Assembly (NCBI GenBank): GCA_024752435.1
Contig: CP103031.1
Coordinates: 248,001 to 312,000 of the forward strand
Source: Allantophomopsis cytisporea
Lineage: Eukaryota; Ascomycota; Leotiomycetes; Phacidiales; Phacidiaceae
DNA length: 64,000 nt
Direction of reading: 5' to 3'
Every line of letters starts with the position of its first letter. The first letter of the stretch is position 1. This document shows, one piece after another, positions 36,415-47,430 of this stretch. The notes beneath the pieces were generated by a model, which was given only the letters and a program-made list of their open reading frames with translations, was not told where the DNA came from and did no database searches. The position numbers and the translations under genes are program-made.

Positions 36415-36756
36415 TCAAAAGGCAGCTAACCGGGGAGGAAGCACCACCACTTTACGGAAATTGATGCCAGCTGATTGGGATGATAATTCCATACTCATAA
36501 GCTGTTTGTCGGCGTTGAAGTTGTTGAAACACAAGGCACAAGGTAAATACTCCCAGGCATAATCGTCGTCGGAAAAGTCAACCACAGTGATGACAGGCAA
36601 GTGGAGCAAGCATTCTGGATGGGGATCATGATAGGCGGAGTTATGTGTCATCAAAGGAGACCCACGCCCTGATTGATAATTCACAATCTTGTTGATCAGC
36701 TTTGTTCGATCCAGACAGTAGTTTGCGAGAGCTACCAGAGAAGAAGCGAGTAACAT
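36415..36756 (-). CDS. Possible small hypothetical protein or gene remnant
   Basis: An open frame of 113 codons with somewhat protein-like composition (LLASSLVALANYCLD, VITVVDFSDDDYAWEYLPCA). No domain was recognised, no clear promoter or introns were seen, and it could be the decayed C-terminal part of a larger gene or chance. Listed only because it is the best frame in a 2.7 kb stretch. Confidence 0.2.
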   Translation of the reverse strand: MLLASSLVALANYCLDRTKLINKIVNYQSGRGSPLMTHNSAYHDPHPECLLHLPVITVVDFSDDDYAWEYLPCALCFNNFNADKQLMSMELSSQSAGINFRKVVVLPPRLAAF

Positions 36757-36860
36757 GTTGCTTCGTTAGTCGTCGTTTTCAAAGGACCAGTCCCGGAAAA
36801 TATGGACGTTTCCAAGTGTTCAGATGGCATCGGCAACGATAGCAAGGGTGAGGATATAAG

Positions 36861-36938
36861 TTACTATTGAGAGTTGCTATTGAGAGCCGTTGTTGAAAGC
36901 TGCTATTGAGAGTCGCTATTGAGAGTTGCTATTGAGAG
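36861..36938. repeat. Tandem array of six 13-bp units
   Basis: Units at 36861, 36874, 36887, 36900, 36913 and 36926 follow the consensus TTGCTATTGAGAG; the third (CCGTTGTTGAAAG) is the most diverged. Because 13 is not a multiple of three, it is unlikely to be coding. Confidence 0.85.
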
Positions 36939-38046
36939 CTATATTAAAAGTCGAGGCACCTTGTCAGATTTTGCGTTATATTGTCTCCTCAGCAGATGTA
37001 GTATCTCCAAACACAATCCCTACAGATGTGAAAAAGCTGCAGCGAGGCCAATGATATCGCCAAGTTGATCAGGGCCTTCATCAGCTTCTGAGAAATCCTA
37101 GTGCAGGGCTGACATTGAGCGATATCCCGGTAGCTTAAACACTGGTATCAAATCCAGCTTGATCATAGAGTGAGTCGAGAGGAGGCTCTCCAAAAAAAAC
37201 GACACCATATCAGAAATACGTAGGACCGTTTTGATGGTTTTCTAAGTCAATGAGTCTTCCAACTGTTGAAGCCAGGTCTACAGATATTCAATACTTTGAG
37301 GAAATAGTAATATTCTATAATCTCCCGATCGGAATAGGCCATGGTACTTACATCACAGCTGAATATGTCACCAAGTATAAAGTAATATTGCATCACAGAC
37401 GAAGTACACAGGATTCAGATAGAGACATCAAGGACTCACTCTTGCAGTTTCCCTGATCTACGTACATCTTCTCGAGAACAGCATCAAGATAGGGACCATC
37501 TTAGTGAAGCAGCCTAGAGAAACAGGCATAGGTGTAATATTCTCGGAATAAACATCTGATAAGGGAAATGAGTGACGATGATGCACGAAGGCGATAGGTG
37601 AAAAGTCAAGCGCACCTTAAAGTTTTTTTCTACGTGTATAAAAAGGAAAAATCTCCCTACGCCAGGGCTTGTCCTCCCAAAACACATTCTACGAGCCAAG
37701 GCATTTCCACAAAGCTTTCCTGAAATGTAAGTTACGAGGCACACCTCGTCCAAGCAAAGCTTTAATCTCTCTGTCTCATAAGAGTCACAAAGCACATATC
37801 AATCAATTAAGCAAATCACTTCCTTGTAGCATCATGATTCACTATTCACAGGCACAACGAACAAGCCCCGAAAGGTGGTCGGAAATTTTATGCATTCCCT
37901 TTGGTATCTTGGTAGGGTAAAACCAAGTGAACACGCCCAAAACATATCTAAAACACCATTAAAAAACACACGATATAACAGCCATCAAATAGCTTTTTCA
38001 ACTCCCAAGGTAAATATTCAAAGGAGAGAGGTCATAAGACGAGCAT

Positions 38047-39612
38047 TTACAAACGCTCACCCTTAGCCTCCTTAGCAGCTCCGTACTTCTTAAGACGAAT
38101 AGCCTGGACGGAAATAAATCCAGTGGTGTCAGATGGAGCGAAGTCACCGATCTCGTCCATGGAGGACTCGGAGGCATCGTAGAGCTTCTCGGTGTCGGAG
38201 GAGCGACCGAGAACGGAGAAGGAGCCCTTGTAGACACGGCAGTGGACCTGTCCGTTGACGTTCTTCTGGGAGGCAACGATGGACTCCTCGAGGAACTCAC
38301 GCTCTGGAGAGAAGTAGAGACCGTTGTAGAGGATCTTGGCGTAGTTGAAGGTGACGAACTGGTCACGGAGAGCACGAACCTCACGGTCGAGCACGAGACC
38401 CTCGAGGTCAACGTGAGCGGAACGGAGACAGGTGAGACCTGGGGTCTCGTAGCATCCACGGGACTTAAGACCGATGAATCTGTTCTCGACGATGTCAACA
38501 CGTCCGACACCGTGGCGGCGGGCAATGGCGTTGGCCTCGAGGAAGAGCTCGACAGAGTCGGTGATAGTCTTGCCATTGGTGATAAGCTTCTTTGGGAGAC
38601 CCTTCTCAAAGATAAGGGTGAAGTCCTCTGGCTGCTCTGGGGCCTTCAATGGGTCGACAGTCAACTTCCACATGTCGGTTGGTGGGGTGACATCTGGGTC
38701 CTCGAGGATACCGGCCTCGTAGGAGCAGTGAGCCAAGTTCTCATCCATGGACCATGGCTTGGCCTTGGTGCTGCTGACTGGGATACCGGCCTTCTCGGCG
38801 TAGTCGAGGAGATCGGCACGGCCAGCGAAACGCTCGTAGAATTCTGGGAGTCTCCATGGGGCAATGACCTTGATGGATGGCTGGAGAGCGTAGAAAGCAA
38901 GCTCGAAACGGACTTGGTCGTTACCCTCTGTAAATTGAAAACCCTGGTTAGCACTATTTTTGAAGTGATGGTAAATAGAGTTTGGGCTTTGGAGAAATTC
39001 TAGCTGTAGAATCACATGCAGAAATCTTCAGAACCAAATCCCCAACTAATTTAGCCCAAATTTCATCTGAGAATATACATACTTCCGGTGCAACCGTGGG
39101 AAACGGCGATACAGCCCTCCTTCTGAGCGACGGCGATCTGGGAGCGGGCAATGACTGGACGAGCCAGGGAGGTACCGAGAAGGTAGACGTTCTCGTAGAT
39201 AGCATTGCACTGAATGGCTGGGAAGCAGAGCTCGTCGACGAATTCCTTGCGGAGATCTTCAACGTAACAAGCAGAGGCACCGATCTTGAGGGCCTTAGCC
39301 TTAGCAGCCTCGAAGTCCTCTATTTAGGCACACAAGTCAGCTCATTGCCCAAAATTGTGCGAATTGATGGCATGACAAAGACTCGTCGAGGAATTGCGAA
39401 CGAACCTTCTTGACCGACATCGGCCATGTAGCAGACGACGTCCCATCCCTTCTCAATCAACCAAGCCAAGATACAAGAAGTATCAAGACCACCGGAGTAC
39501 GCCAAACAGACCTAAAGGCCAAAAATCAGCACAGCAAAATGACGACGGTAAGTGCACCAGCGACGTGAGTCACAGACTACCGCAGAGCTCTACATACCTT
39601 GTCTTTTGCCAT
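38047..39612 (-). CDS. ARG1: Argininosuccinate synthase
   Basis: Four exons: 39598-39612, 39406-39511, 39083-39319 and 38047-38927; 412 residues. The first coding exon is 15 nt (MAKDK). The protein has the N-type ATP pyrophosphatase P-loop [15 protein letters not shown] near residue 10, the ADVGQEEDFEAA segment restored at the second splice, the [15 protein letters not shown] motif restored at the third, and the substrate-binding regions around [16 protein letters not shown] and [16 protein letters not shown]. The enzyme condenses citrulline and aspartate, with ATP, to argininosuccinate, the penultimate step of arginine synthesis in the cytosol. Length matches the family (about 410-420). A perfect Gcn4/CPC1-type heptamer sits in intron 1. 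It lies directly upstream, in the same orientation, of nothing metabolic; the neighbour is beta-tubulin. Confidence 0.97.
39566..39572. promoter_or_regulatory. Gcn4/CPC1-type TGAGTCA site in intron 1 of argininosuccinate synthase
   Basis: A perfect palindromic-type TGA(C/G)TCA heptamer lies inside the 86-nt first intron (39512-39597), about 40 bp downstream of the start codon. Arginine genes are classic targets of the general-control bZIP factor Gcn4 (CPC1/CpcA in filamentous fungi). The motif is expected about eight times by chance in 64 kb, so binding is inference. Confidence 0.4.
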
Positions 39613-40362
39613 TGTGAATAGATATGAAGTAAATAAAGTATCAATGGGTTTTCTAAGGCTCTTTCAAAGCTCGCTGGAAGTTTTGCAGGAAGATTGGAAG
39701 ATGATGTGTAAGTTTAAATGTTGGGAATGCCAGAGGTAGATGATTGAGAAATTATTGAGTGAGTGCTTGTGAGAGTTGCCCCGCCCTAGTCTTATCTACC
39801 CGTAGAAAGTACAGAGTCGAATTACTCAAAGCGCTGAAGCTAGCCTACGCTATCTGGCCGGTCCCCCAAAACCGCAAAATTTAAATGAATTGATTCATCA
39901 AGTCTCATCATCTTGTAAATAAAAAGTCAATTCTGATTTCAATGGCATCTCCTCATTAAATGGTGATGAAGGGCAACTGGTTTGCTTCGATTTGAATTGC
40001 GTCGTACCTCATGCATGAAGTCAGTCGCGAAATATTTTTTTTCTCGACCTGCATATAATTTTGCCGGGGATCACGCAGAAACTCGCCAATTGGTTCAGGT
40101 AAGAACTTTGTTATTCTATTACCAGTCACTACTCTACGATATTGCAGTCTGCACCATTTACGAGGTATCATCCACCCCAACACACGGGTTTTCGCCATCC
40201 ACGCTTGTAAAGTTAGGTCAAAAGAACAAGGAAAAAGAAAAACCACCAATTGAACATCAAACAATTATATCTCTGCCATTAAAAGAATTAACCTCGTGCA
40301 AAGAATAGCCCTGAAGGGATATCAATGAACCCGATCACTCATATCAATTAAGCTTGAGACAT
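39613..40362. other. Spacer between argininosuccinate synthase start and beta-tubulin stop
   Basis: This should hold the argininosuccinate synthase promoter and the beta-tubulin 3' UTR. I found no perfect TGA(C/G)TCA heptamer in it. No other feature is recognised. Confidence 0.45.
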
Positions 40363-42124
40363 TTACTCCTCCTCCAATGGGGCCTCCTCCTCGTACTCCT
40401 CCTCTCCCTCGGAGACGGAAGCCTCCTGGTACTGCTGGTACTCGGAAACCAAATCGTTCATGTTGGACTCAGCCTCAGTGAACTCCATCTCGTCCATACC
40501 CTCACCAGTGTACCAATGCAAGAAAGCCTTACGTCTGAACATGGCAGAGAACTGGTCTCCGACACGCTTGAAGAGCTCCTGGATAGAGGTGGAGTTACCG
40601 ACAAAGGTGGAGGACATCTTAAGACCACGTGGTGGGATGGAGCAGAGAGCGGTCTGGACGTTGTTTGGAATCCACTCGACGAAGTAAGAGGAGTTCTTGT
40701 TCTGGACGTTGCGCATCTGGTCCTCAACCTCCTTCATGGAGACCTTACCACGGCTATTTAAATATTAGTAATTGTAAAGAATAATCGGATTTCATTGGCA
40801 CTTACAAAATGGCAGAGCAGGTCAAGTAGCGACCGTTGCGGAAGTCGGAAGCAGCCATCATGTTCTTTGGGTCATACATCTGCTGGGTCAACTCTGGGAC
40901 GGTGACAGCACGGAAAGAGTTTGCGCCACGGCTGGTAAGAGGAGCGAATCCAACCATGAAGAAATGAAGACGTGGGAAAGGAACCATGTTGACGGCCAAC
41001 TTGCGGAGGTCGGAGTTAAGCTGTCCTGGGAAACGGAGACAGGTGGTGACACCAGACATAACAGCAGAAACCAAGTGGTTGAGATCTCCGTAGGATGGGT
41101 TGTTGAGCTTGAGGGTTCTCATGCAAATGTCGTAAAGAGCCTCGTTATCGATACAGAAGGTCTCATCGGAGTTCTCGACCAACTGATGGATGGAGAGGGT
41201 GGCGTTGTATGGCTCGACAACGGTGTCGGAAACCTTTGGAGATGGGACAACGGAGAAGGTGGCCATCATACGGTCTGGGAACTCTTCACGGATCTTGGAG
41301 ATCAAAAGCGTACCCATACCGGCACCAGTTCCACCACCAAGGGAGTGGGTAATCTGGAAACCCTGAAGGCAGTCACAGCCCTCAGCCTCACGACGAACGA
41401 CATCGAGAACCTGGTCGACAAGCTCGGCACCCTCGGTGTAATGACCCTTGGCCCAGTTGTTACCAGCACCAGATTGACCGAAGACAAAGTTGTCTGGGCG
41501 GAAGAGCTGACCGAATGGACCAGCACGGACGGCGTCCATGGTACCTGGCTCCAAATCGACGAGGACGGCACGTGGAACATACTTGTTACCGGAAGCCTGC
41601 TATTGTTAGCAAAATGCCGCGATCCAAATATGTCGGTAGTATCGCATACCTCGTTGAAGTAGACGTTCAAACGCTCGAGCTGGAGGTCGGAGGTACCGTT
41701 GTAGCTAGAAAGAGTCAGAAAGTGGTAGCAGTCGCAATTTGCGCACAACTTACACTCCAGAGCCATCGAGACCGTGCTCGCCAGAGATATTCTGCCTGTA
41801 TTATTGTCAGTTTCGAAGTTTCGTCGTCGACGTCGCGCGAGGCGGTGAGCTTCGCAATGTTTTTGTTGATGTTTACATACCAGAAGGCAGCACCAATTTG
41901 GTTACCCTGAGCGAAGAGTCAGTAAAAGATGATCAACGGAACTTGAAAGGATATTCTTACACATTGACCGGTCTGGAGATGAACCTATATCACGCAACAA
42001 AGTGGTTAGTCCATCGATTCATGCGAAAACAGGGTAGAGGGGTAGTTTAGGGGCAGAAGCACGACGCGTCGCAAAGGAGCTGGAGCGGTCGCGACAATGC
42101 AGGCAAACCTACAATTTCACGCAT
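40363..42124 (-). CDS. TUB2: Beta-tubulin
   Basis: Seven exons: 42113-42124, 41961-41984, 41881-41906, 41754-41795, 41650-41704, 40806-41596 and 40363-40753; 446 residues, normal length. It begins MREI (the autoregulatory tetrapeptide in animals), carries the GTP-binding [12 protein letters not shown] loop near 140-151, and ends with the acidic tail [13 protein letters not shown]. It pairs with alpha-tubulin to form microtubules. Residues linked to benzimidazole fungicide resistance all read as the sensitive type: His6, Tyr50, Gln134, Phe167, Glu198 (codon 41162-41164), Phe200 (41156-41158) and Leu240. Five small 5' exons separated by short introns are the usual layout of fungal beta-tubulin genes. 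Confidence 0.98.
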
Positions 42125-42857
42125 TTTGATGGATTAGAAGCTCGTAGCTTTGAAAATTGAGGATATGAAGATGTGTGATGGGTTAAGAAGAGAAGCAACA
42201 GCAGTGTTGTTGATGTGGTGGACCTTGAGAACTGCAGGAGCGAAAGCGAGAGCAATGTTGTGGCCTAAGATGGTCCGTGACACGGGCTAGTCCACTTTTG
42301 CACATTAGCGGCAACGCTTTTGTCTCCTGGGACCTTGAGCCGATCCAGGAAATGTTTCCTTCACCGCAAAATCTGGGGAAGATGATATATGTGGATGTTT
42401 TCTGTGGATTTGCCATATCTTAAATACATTGTGACGAGTTCCTCAAGCGATAGCTGATTAGAAATGCGTTGGTTCTAGAATTCCAGAAGCCCTGAGATTA
42501 AGCTCAACTATCATTGGATAGCTGCCCCTTTTATGTTTCAATAAGTAAACAAATCGAGCCTCCATTCTCGATGAAATTCAAACGACTTGGTAGAGAACTT
42601 TATGCGGGAATTTAGTTTCAATAGACGACAGAAATATGCTTGGCTCATGATACTCTACCTCACGCAGCCAGAGCTCATGTATCAACCCCAGGAGCTTAAG
42701 TACAGGGTTGTCCATTCATTCGCCAAGCTCAGAACCCAATCCCGGGATCTCGAGTACGATTGTCTATACGCGCTTATCACACACCATATGATATTCAACA
42801 CCTTACAGCAAATTCATTGGCTTAATTGTATTTTTTTGATAATATACCAGTCCCAGC
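42125..42857. other. Spacer between beta-tubulin start and GCN20 stop
   Basis: Beta-tubulin promoter and leader plus GCN20 3' UTR. Nothing else is recognised. Confidence 0.45.
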
Positions 42858-45474
42858 TTAATGCTGAGCAACAACACCACTAGCATCAGCTTGCGCTGTA
42901 ATTCTCTTCTTGTAAGCCTGCACATCACCAGGGAACTTCTCAACAGTTCCATTGTCACAAACCCACAAACTCGTACACACAGTCTGCAACATAGTGACAT
43001 CGTGAGAAACCATCAGCACACCACCCTGGAAAGCTTTAAGAGCCTGAGACAGGGCATCCATAGCCTCGATATCCAAGTGATTAGAAGGTTCGTCCAAGAC
43101 GAGAATATGTGGGTTCTGGAGGGAAAGACAGGCAAATGCCACACGAGATTTCTGACCTCCGGAGAGCAACTCCATCTTCTGAAGACCGGTCATACCGGTG
43201 ATACCAAACGCTCCCAGATGGCGACGGTACTCTTCGTCGGCCTTTCCAGGGTATGTTTTGGACATGAAACCGACGGCACTCGTGGTCAGATCAAGAGCAT
43301 CAACGTGATGCTGTGCAAAGAATCCAATTCTCAGACGTGGATTTTGGGATATAAGTCCCGAAGTCGGGGAAAGTTTACCAATGAGAAGCTTCAAAACAGT
43401 TGTCTTACCGGCTCCGTTGGGTCCAACGATACCAATACGAGAGTCCAGCTGCACATCCAAGTCGACGTTCTTGAGGAGTGGCATGTCCTTTGTATATCCG
43501 AAAGAAACCTCTGTCATCTGTACAATAGGTGGAGACAACTTTTCAACTTCAGGGAATTTAAAGTGGACCGTGTATTCGCTCTCTGGCGCTTCAAGAATTG
43601 GCATCTTTTCGAGCTTCTTAATTCTGGACTGTGCTTCAGAAGACTTAGCTGCATTGTAACGGAACTTGTCAATGAAGGCTTGGAGATGAGCTCTCTCGCC
43701 CATTTGCTTCTCGTACTCGCGCTTAGCGGTCTTTCTGCGTTCTTCCTTAGTAGCATAGAAGGACTCGAAGTTAGCACCCTTGTAGTAGTCGAGGCGCTCG
43801 GAGTGTTGATGAATGATGTCAGTAGCGACTTCATTGAGGAAAGCTCTGTCGTGAGAAACAACCAACACTGTGCTGGGGTAGCCCTGCAAGTAATTGGCCA
43901 AGAAGGTAATGGATGGGACATCCAACATGTTGGACGGTTCGTCGAGAAGAAGGAGATCAGGTTCACAGAAAAGAGCTCTGGCCAAAGCCAAACGCATACG
44001 CCATCCTCCGGAAAAGGTCTTGGTAGCAAATTGCTGACGCTCCTTGGAGAAACCCAAACCGGCGAGAATACTAGCAGCACGAGATTCTGCTTTATCAGAC
44101 TCCATCTCGGCCAATTTGGCTTGAATGTCTCCCAAAGTTTGATCCAATCCTTCACGCTCCTTGTCCAATTTTTCAGCATCAGCAGAAGTGTCAGCCAATT
44201 TGGAGCGTTCATTCTCCATTTCTGCAAGCTGAGCTGTGATTTTCTAGATGAAGTCAGTAATGAACAGGTTCGTGGGGACGAGAAATTTTTCGAGTGTTTG
44301 TAGTGTAGGAAGCCCAAAGACTTTAATGGAATCTGTCATTGTGATAGGCATACTAAATCCAACATGCACTGTAGCCACTGGAGTACCTTCAGTGTAACAC
44401 TTGTTCTGAGACACTTGAAGGGGTTGAAGATGCGTTGCCATGTGTGGCAACAATGCGGCTACAAATGTTGCAGCATCACATACATTGACACCAAGTTTCA
44501 TGGACTTTGTAACAAACGTCAAAATGAGAGTGTTTTCACTTACAACTTGCTCGCCAAGAAGATGCTTTCGCCAAACATCAGCATCAAGCACAGCTTGTAA
44601 AGCCGGGGTATCGTCTCCAGTAATCTAGAGCGCAAATTAGACAAACTCTTATCAATTTCAATATCCGATTCAAACTTACTTCTTGCTCTACGTGCAAAAT
44701 GGAAATGTGCACTGGAACAGCCAACTCTCTTCGAGCCAAAGCACGCAAGAGAGTAGATTTACCAATACCGTTCTGACCAACAAGACCATATCTTCTTCCA
44801 TATGCAAGAGTCAAGTTGGTATCTGTCAAGATTCTCAAACCACCAATAGTAACATCGATACCGTCGACCTTGATATCCTTGCTCTTCGCTTGACCCTGAG
44901 CATTTGAGCCCAATTGAAGTGGATTGACAGCCATGAAGAACTCTTCGTAAGACTGTGCATCATCAGGCTGGTTAAGGAGTTTAGAGGCCTCATACTCAAC
45001 AGCCTTGAATTCCTTCTTGTTCTGCTTTGCAGCAATCTTACGCTCAGCCTTCTCCAACTTCTTTCGGTCAACCTTAGACTCGATTTTTCTAGTGTTCGCA
45101 GATTCCAAGTCTACGCCACCGATAGAAACACCCAACGTCGAAGACATGTTTCTCTGAGCTCCAACCTGGAAGGCCTGGTCCAGCCTCTTGGCAGCAGAGG
45201 ACTGCTGACGATGCTCGCCACCGTTGGCAGCAGCAAATTTGCCCATCCATTTATCTACCATCTGACGGATTTTCTCCTCATTTTCAGCGGACGGGTCACC
45301 TGACGCGGAGACCAGAAGAGCTGTGATGGACTGGACAGCCTCAACTAATGGGGTTGGGCCCGAAGACTCGCTATCCGGAGTATACGCATTGGAGGCATGT
45401 GTGAGGTAACCGATAGAATAGTCCGAGATAACAGGATCCACGTTTGGCAACAACTGTCTAATTTCGCCTTCCAT
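42858..45474 (-). CDS. GCN20: GCN20, ABC-F translation regulator
   Basis: Three exons: 44680-45474, 44544-44624 and 42858-44243; 753 residues, essentially the length of yeast Gcn20. The N-terminal 190 residues form the Gcn1-binding region. Two ABC cassettes follow without membrane segments: first Walker A GQNGIGKST, signature FSGGWRMR, Walker B LLLLDEPSNMLD; second Walker A GPNGAGKTT, signature LSGGQKSR, Walker B ILVLDEPSNHLD. Gcn20 works with Gcn1 on ribosomes to activate the kinase Gcn2 in amino-acid starvation. Intron 1 is 55 nt, while intron 2 (44244-44543) is exactly 300 nt, phase 0 and open until its own terminal TAG. Splicing it gives EQVKITAQLAEMENERSKL, fitting the family. Confidence 0.95.
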
Positions 45475-46100
45475 GGCTGACTCGTGATGCCGGTAGTAAG
45501 AGCTTCTTCCGGCTTTTTCTTTGTGGATAAACAACCTCAATCAATATGCAGAGATATGCAAATAGACAAAGAAGAAATTGAGGTAAACTTGTGTGTTTAC
45601 GTAGGCGCCGTGTACTGTGTGCCTTAGCTCGGATTATTCTCAGTCCCTTGCTTCGACATCGATCGCTTTGATGCTATTTCGTCTCTTCTATTTTAGCCTT
45701 AGCGAGAATTTATCTGCTGGCCTGATAGTTGTGTGATATCCTGAGGTGACAACTTGTTCTTACTTTGACTCGTATCCGAATCTGGCGCCCGAGAATGATT
45801 CAGCCAGTGGTCCAAGACTAGAATACGGAAGTACCTTCCTTGCCTTAGGTCCGCCCAAGTTGCCGGGTCACCCTGAACGGCGCGTCGCAATGTTTATCCT
45901 TTTGGCCATGAAAGCCGAATATCCAAAATTACCTTGTTGAAGAGATTGTGATCATGGAAGAGCAGCTCCGAGAGATTCACTCGCCACGATCCTTTCTTTG
46001 TTGACAACTTGTGGACGGAAGGATTGAGTCCCTAATCCTCTTCCAACTTCCTTTCAACCTTTCTCGGTCAATTGTATTCTCAATAACTTGATCTTGATTT

Positions 46101-46135
46101 GATACGATACGATGCGATGCGATGCGATACGATAC
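46101..46135. repeat. Pentanucleotide array GATAC/GATGC
   Basis: Seven perfect 5-bp units: two GATAC, three GATGC, two GATAC, a symmetrical order. Confidence 0.9.
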
Positions 46136-46748
46136 TTTTCGCTAGTAAAACACCTAAGAGACGGCATACTGTGGAGAAGATTCCGAGAAGTTGGAAATCT
46201 GGACAAAGACTAGACGTGCCGGTCCTAACTGTTCCACCATTTGAACTCAGATATATCCCGCTGTTGTTATTGATGCCAGGTACCTCGGGCAAATTGAGAT
46301 TGGCGATACTACTGTAACATATTGAGGTTTAAATGTATTCATAGCGTGGAGAGGGTGAAGAGTGCAGGTGAGATTTATGTATAAGGGGAACTCTGACCAG
46401 AAACAGTCCGCAAACAAATGATGCTTATTTGTTTATTCCAAATTCATTTCTGTATCACACTGGACGAGTGACAGATCAGAGATATTCATCTATATGAGTT
46501 TATCTCCCACGGCTCCACATTGAACTGAGTTCCGCACAATAACTCAGACAGATCTTCACGCGTCAAACTCGTGTATGTGGGCTTGGACAGTATTGCGATC
46601 ACACACATCCTTCCCCTCCCCTCATTTCGTCCTCAGCCCTGCAAATTGATTCCGATCCAAAAGCACTGTCCTGTCTATCCTTGTACACATCGTCAATACT
46701 CTACCACAATACCACATACCATAAAACCGTACCTATGTATGGATAGAT

Positions 46749-46795
46749 GTAAGTAAGTAAGTCCGTATGTATGTATGTACGTACGTACATACATA
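46749..46795. repeat. GTAA/GTAT/GTAC tetranucleotide tract ending in a 26-bp perfect palindrome
   Basis: GTAAG-type units pass into ATGT then ACGT units. Positions 46770-46795 form a perfect 26-bp palindrome centred on GTACGTACGTAC. Simple-repeat origin is the likely explanation. Confidence 0.85.
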
Positions 46796-47407
46796 TTATC
46801 CACCTTGCCTGAAGACACTGTATCAGAAGTACTGTGTACCTTATCAGACTTCGCTTCTACAGTCGTGCAACAATATAGTGGAGTATTGCAAGCCGCTGCG
46901 AGCAAGCATGGAGGTAGATGCGAGTGTTATCATACTTGATGAGAACTCGCGTGTTTTGTTGGAAGTGTTTCTAGGAAGAGGAGCTTCGCGAAATGAAAAG
47001 ATCAAAAGAAAACCTGAATTGCTTGCGTTGCATCCTCTCAACCTGTCAGCATGAGCATGAGCATGTCATGTCAAGCGTCAAGCCACTCACCACCTTACAT
47101 GGCGACTGACGAACAGTTGCAAACATTCGTACACACTCTTTTACTACGCACTCACACTCATCCTCACCCTCACACTGACCAAGGAGCTATTCTAGTCCAA
47201 CGCCTTCGTGGCCATTGACAACTCATAGTGGCTTTCCTCTTTTGGAACACAATAGGCCATATCCGCATTGTATGGTGTCCGAAGCATAAAGACCACTTTG
47301 ATCTAGCCATTGTGTTATGGATCTCATATAGTATCATATGTAAGTATGTACTCCATCTTTACATGATAGTTTCTCATCTCACTCTTCCAAATAAACTAAC
47401 CCTCTTC

Positions 47408-47430
47408 ACCGTCACACCGTCACACCGTCA
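47408..47430. repeat. CACCGTCA octanucleotide, three copies
   Basis: Three tandem units of 8 bp with the third slightly truncated. Confidence 0.8.

Larger units (their letters stand above)
35313..38046. other. Gene-poor spacer between F-BAR and argininosuccinate synthase genes
   Basis: About 2.7 kb. It contains a (CAC)n run at 35748-35767, a tandem 13-bp repeat at 36861-36938, and one minus-strand open frame at 36415-36756 listed separately. The rest is AT-rich without recognisable content. Confidence 0.5.

Noticed and set aside
38242..39003. 253-codon plus-strand frame opposite argininosuccinate synthase
   Set aside because: Antisense shadow of the real gene; composition (V, E, L, T rich) is that expected from reverse reading.
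40964..41662. 232-codon plus-strand frame opposite beta-tubulin
   Set aside because: Antisense shadow of highly biased tubulin codons, no domain and no start context or splice logic of its own.
42861..44303. 480-codon plus-strand open frame opposite GCN20
   Set aside because: It is exactly antisense to the main GCN20 exon, whose two ABC cassettes are unmistakable. Codon bias of the real gene leaves the opposite frame open; the antisense product has no recognisable domain.
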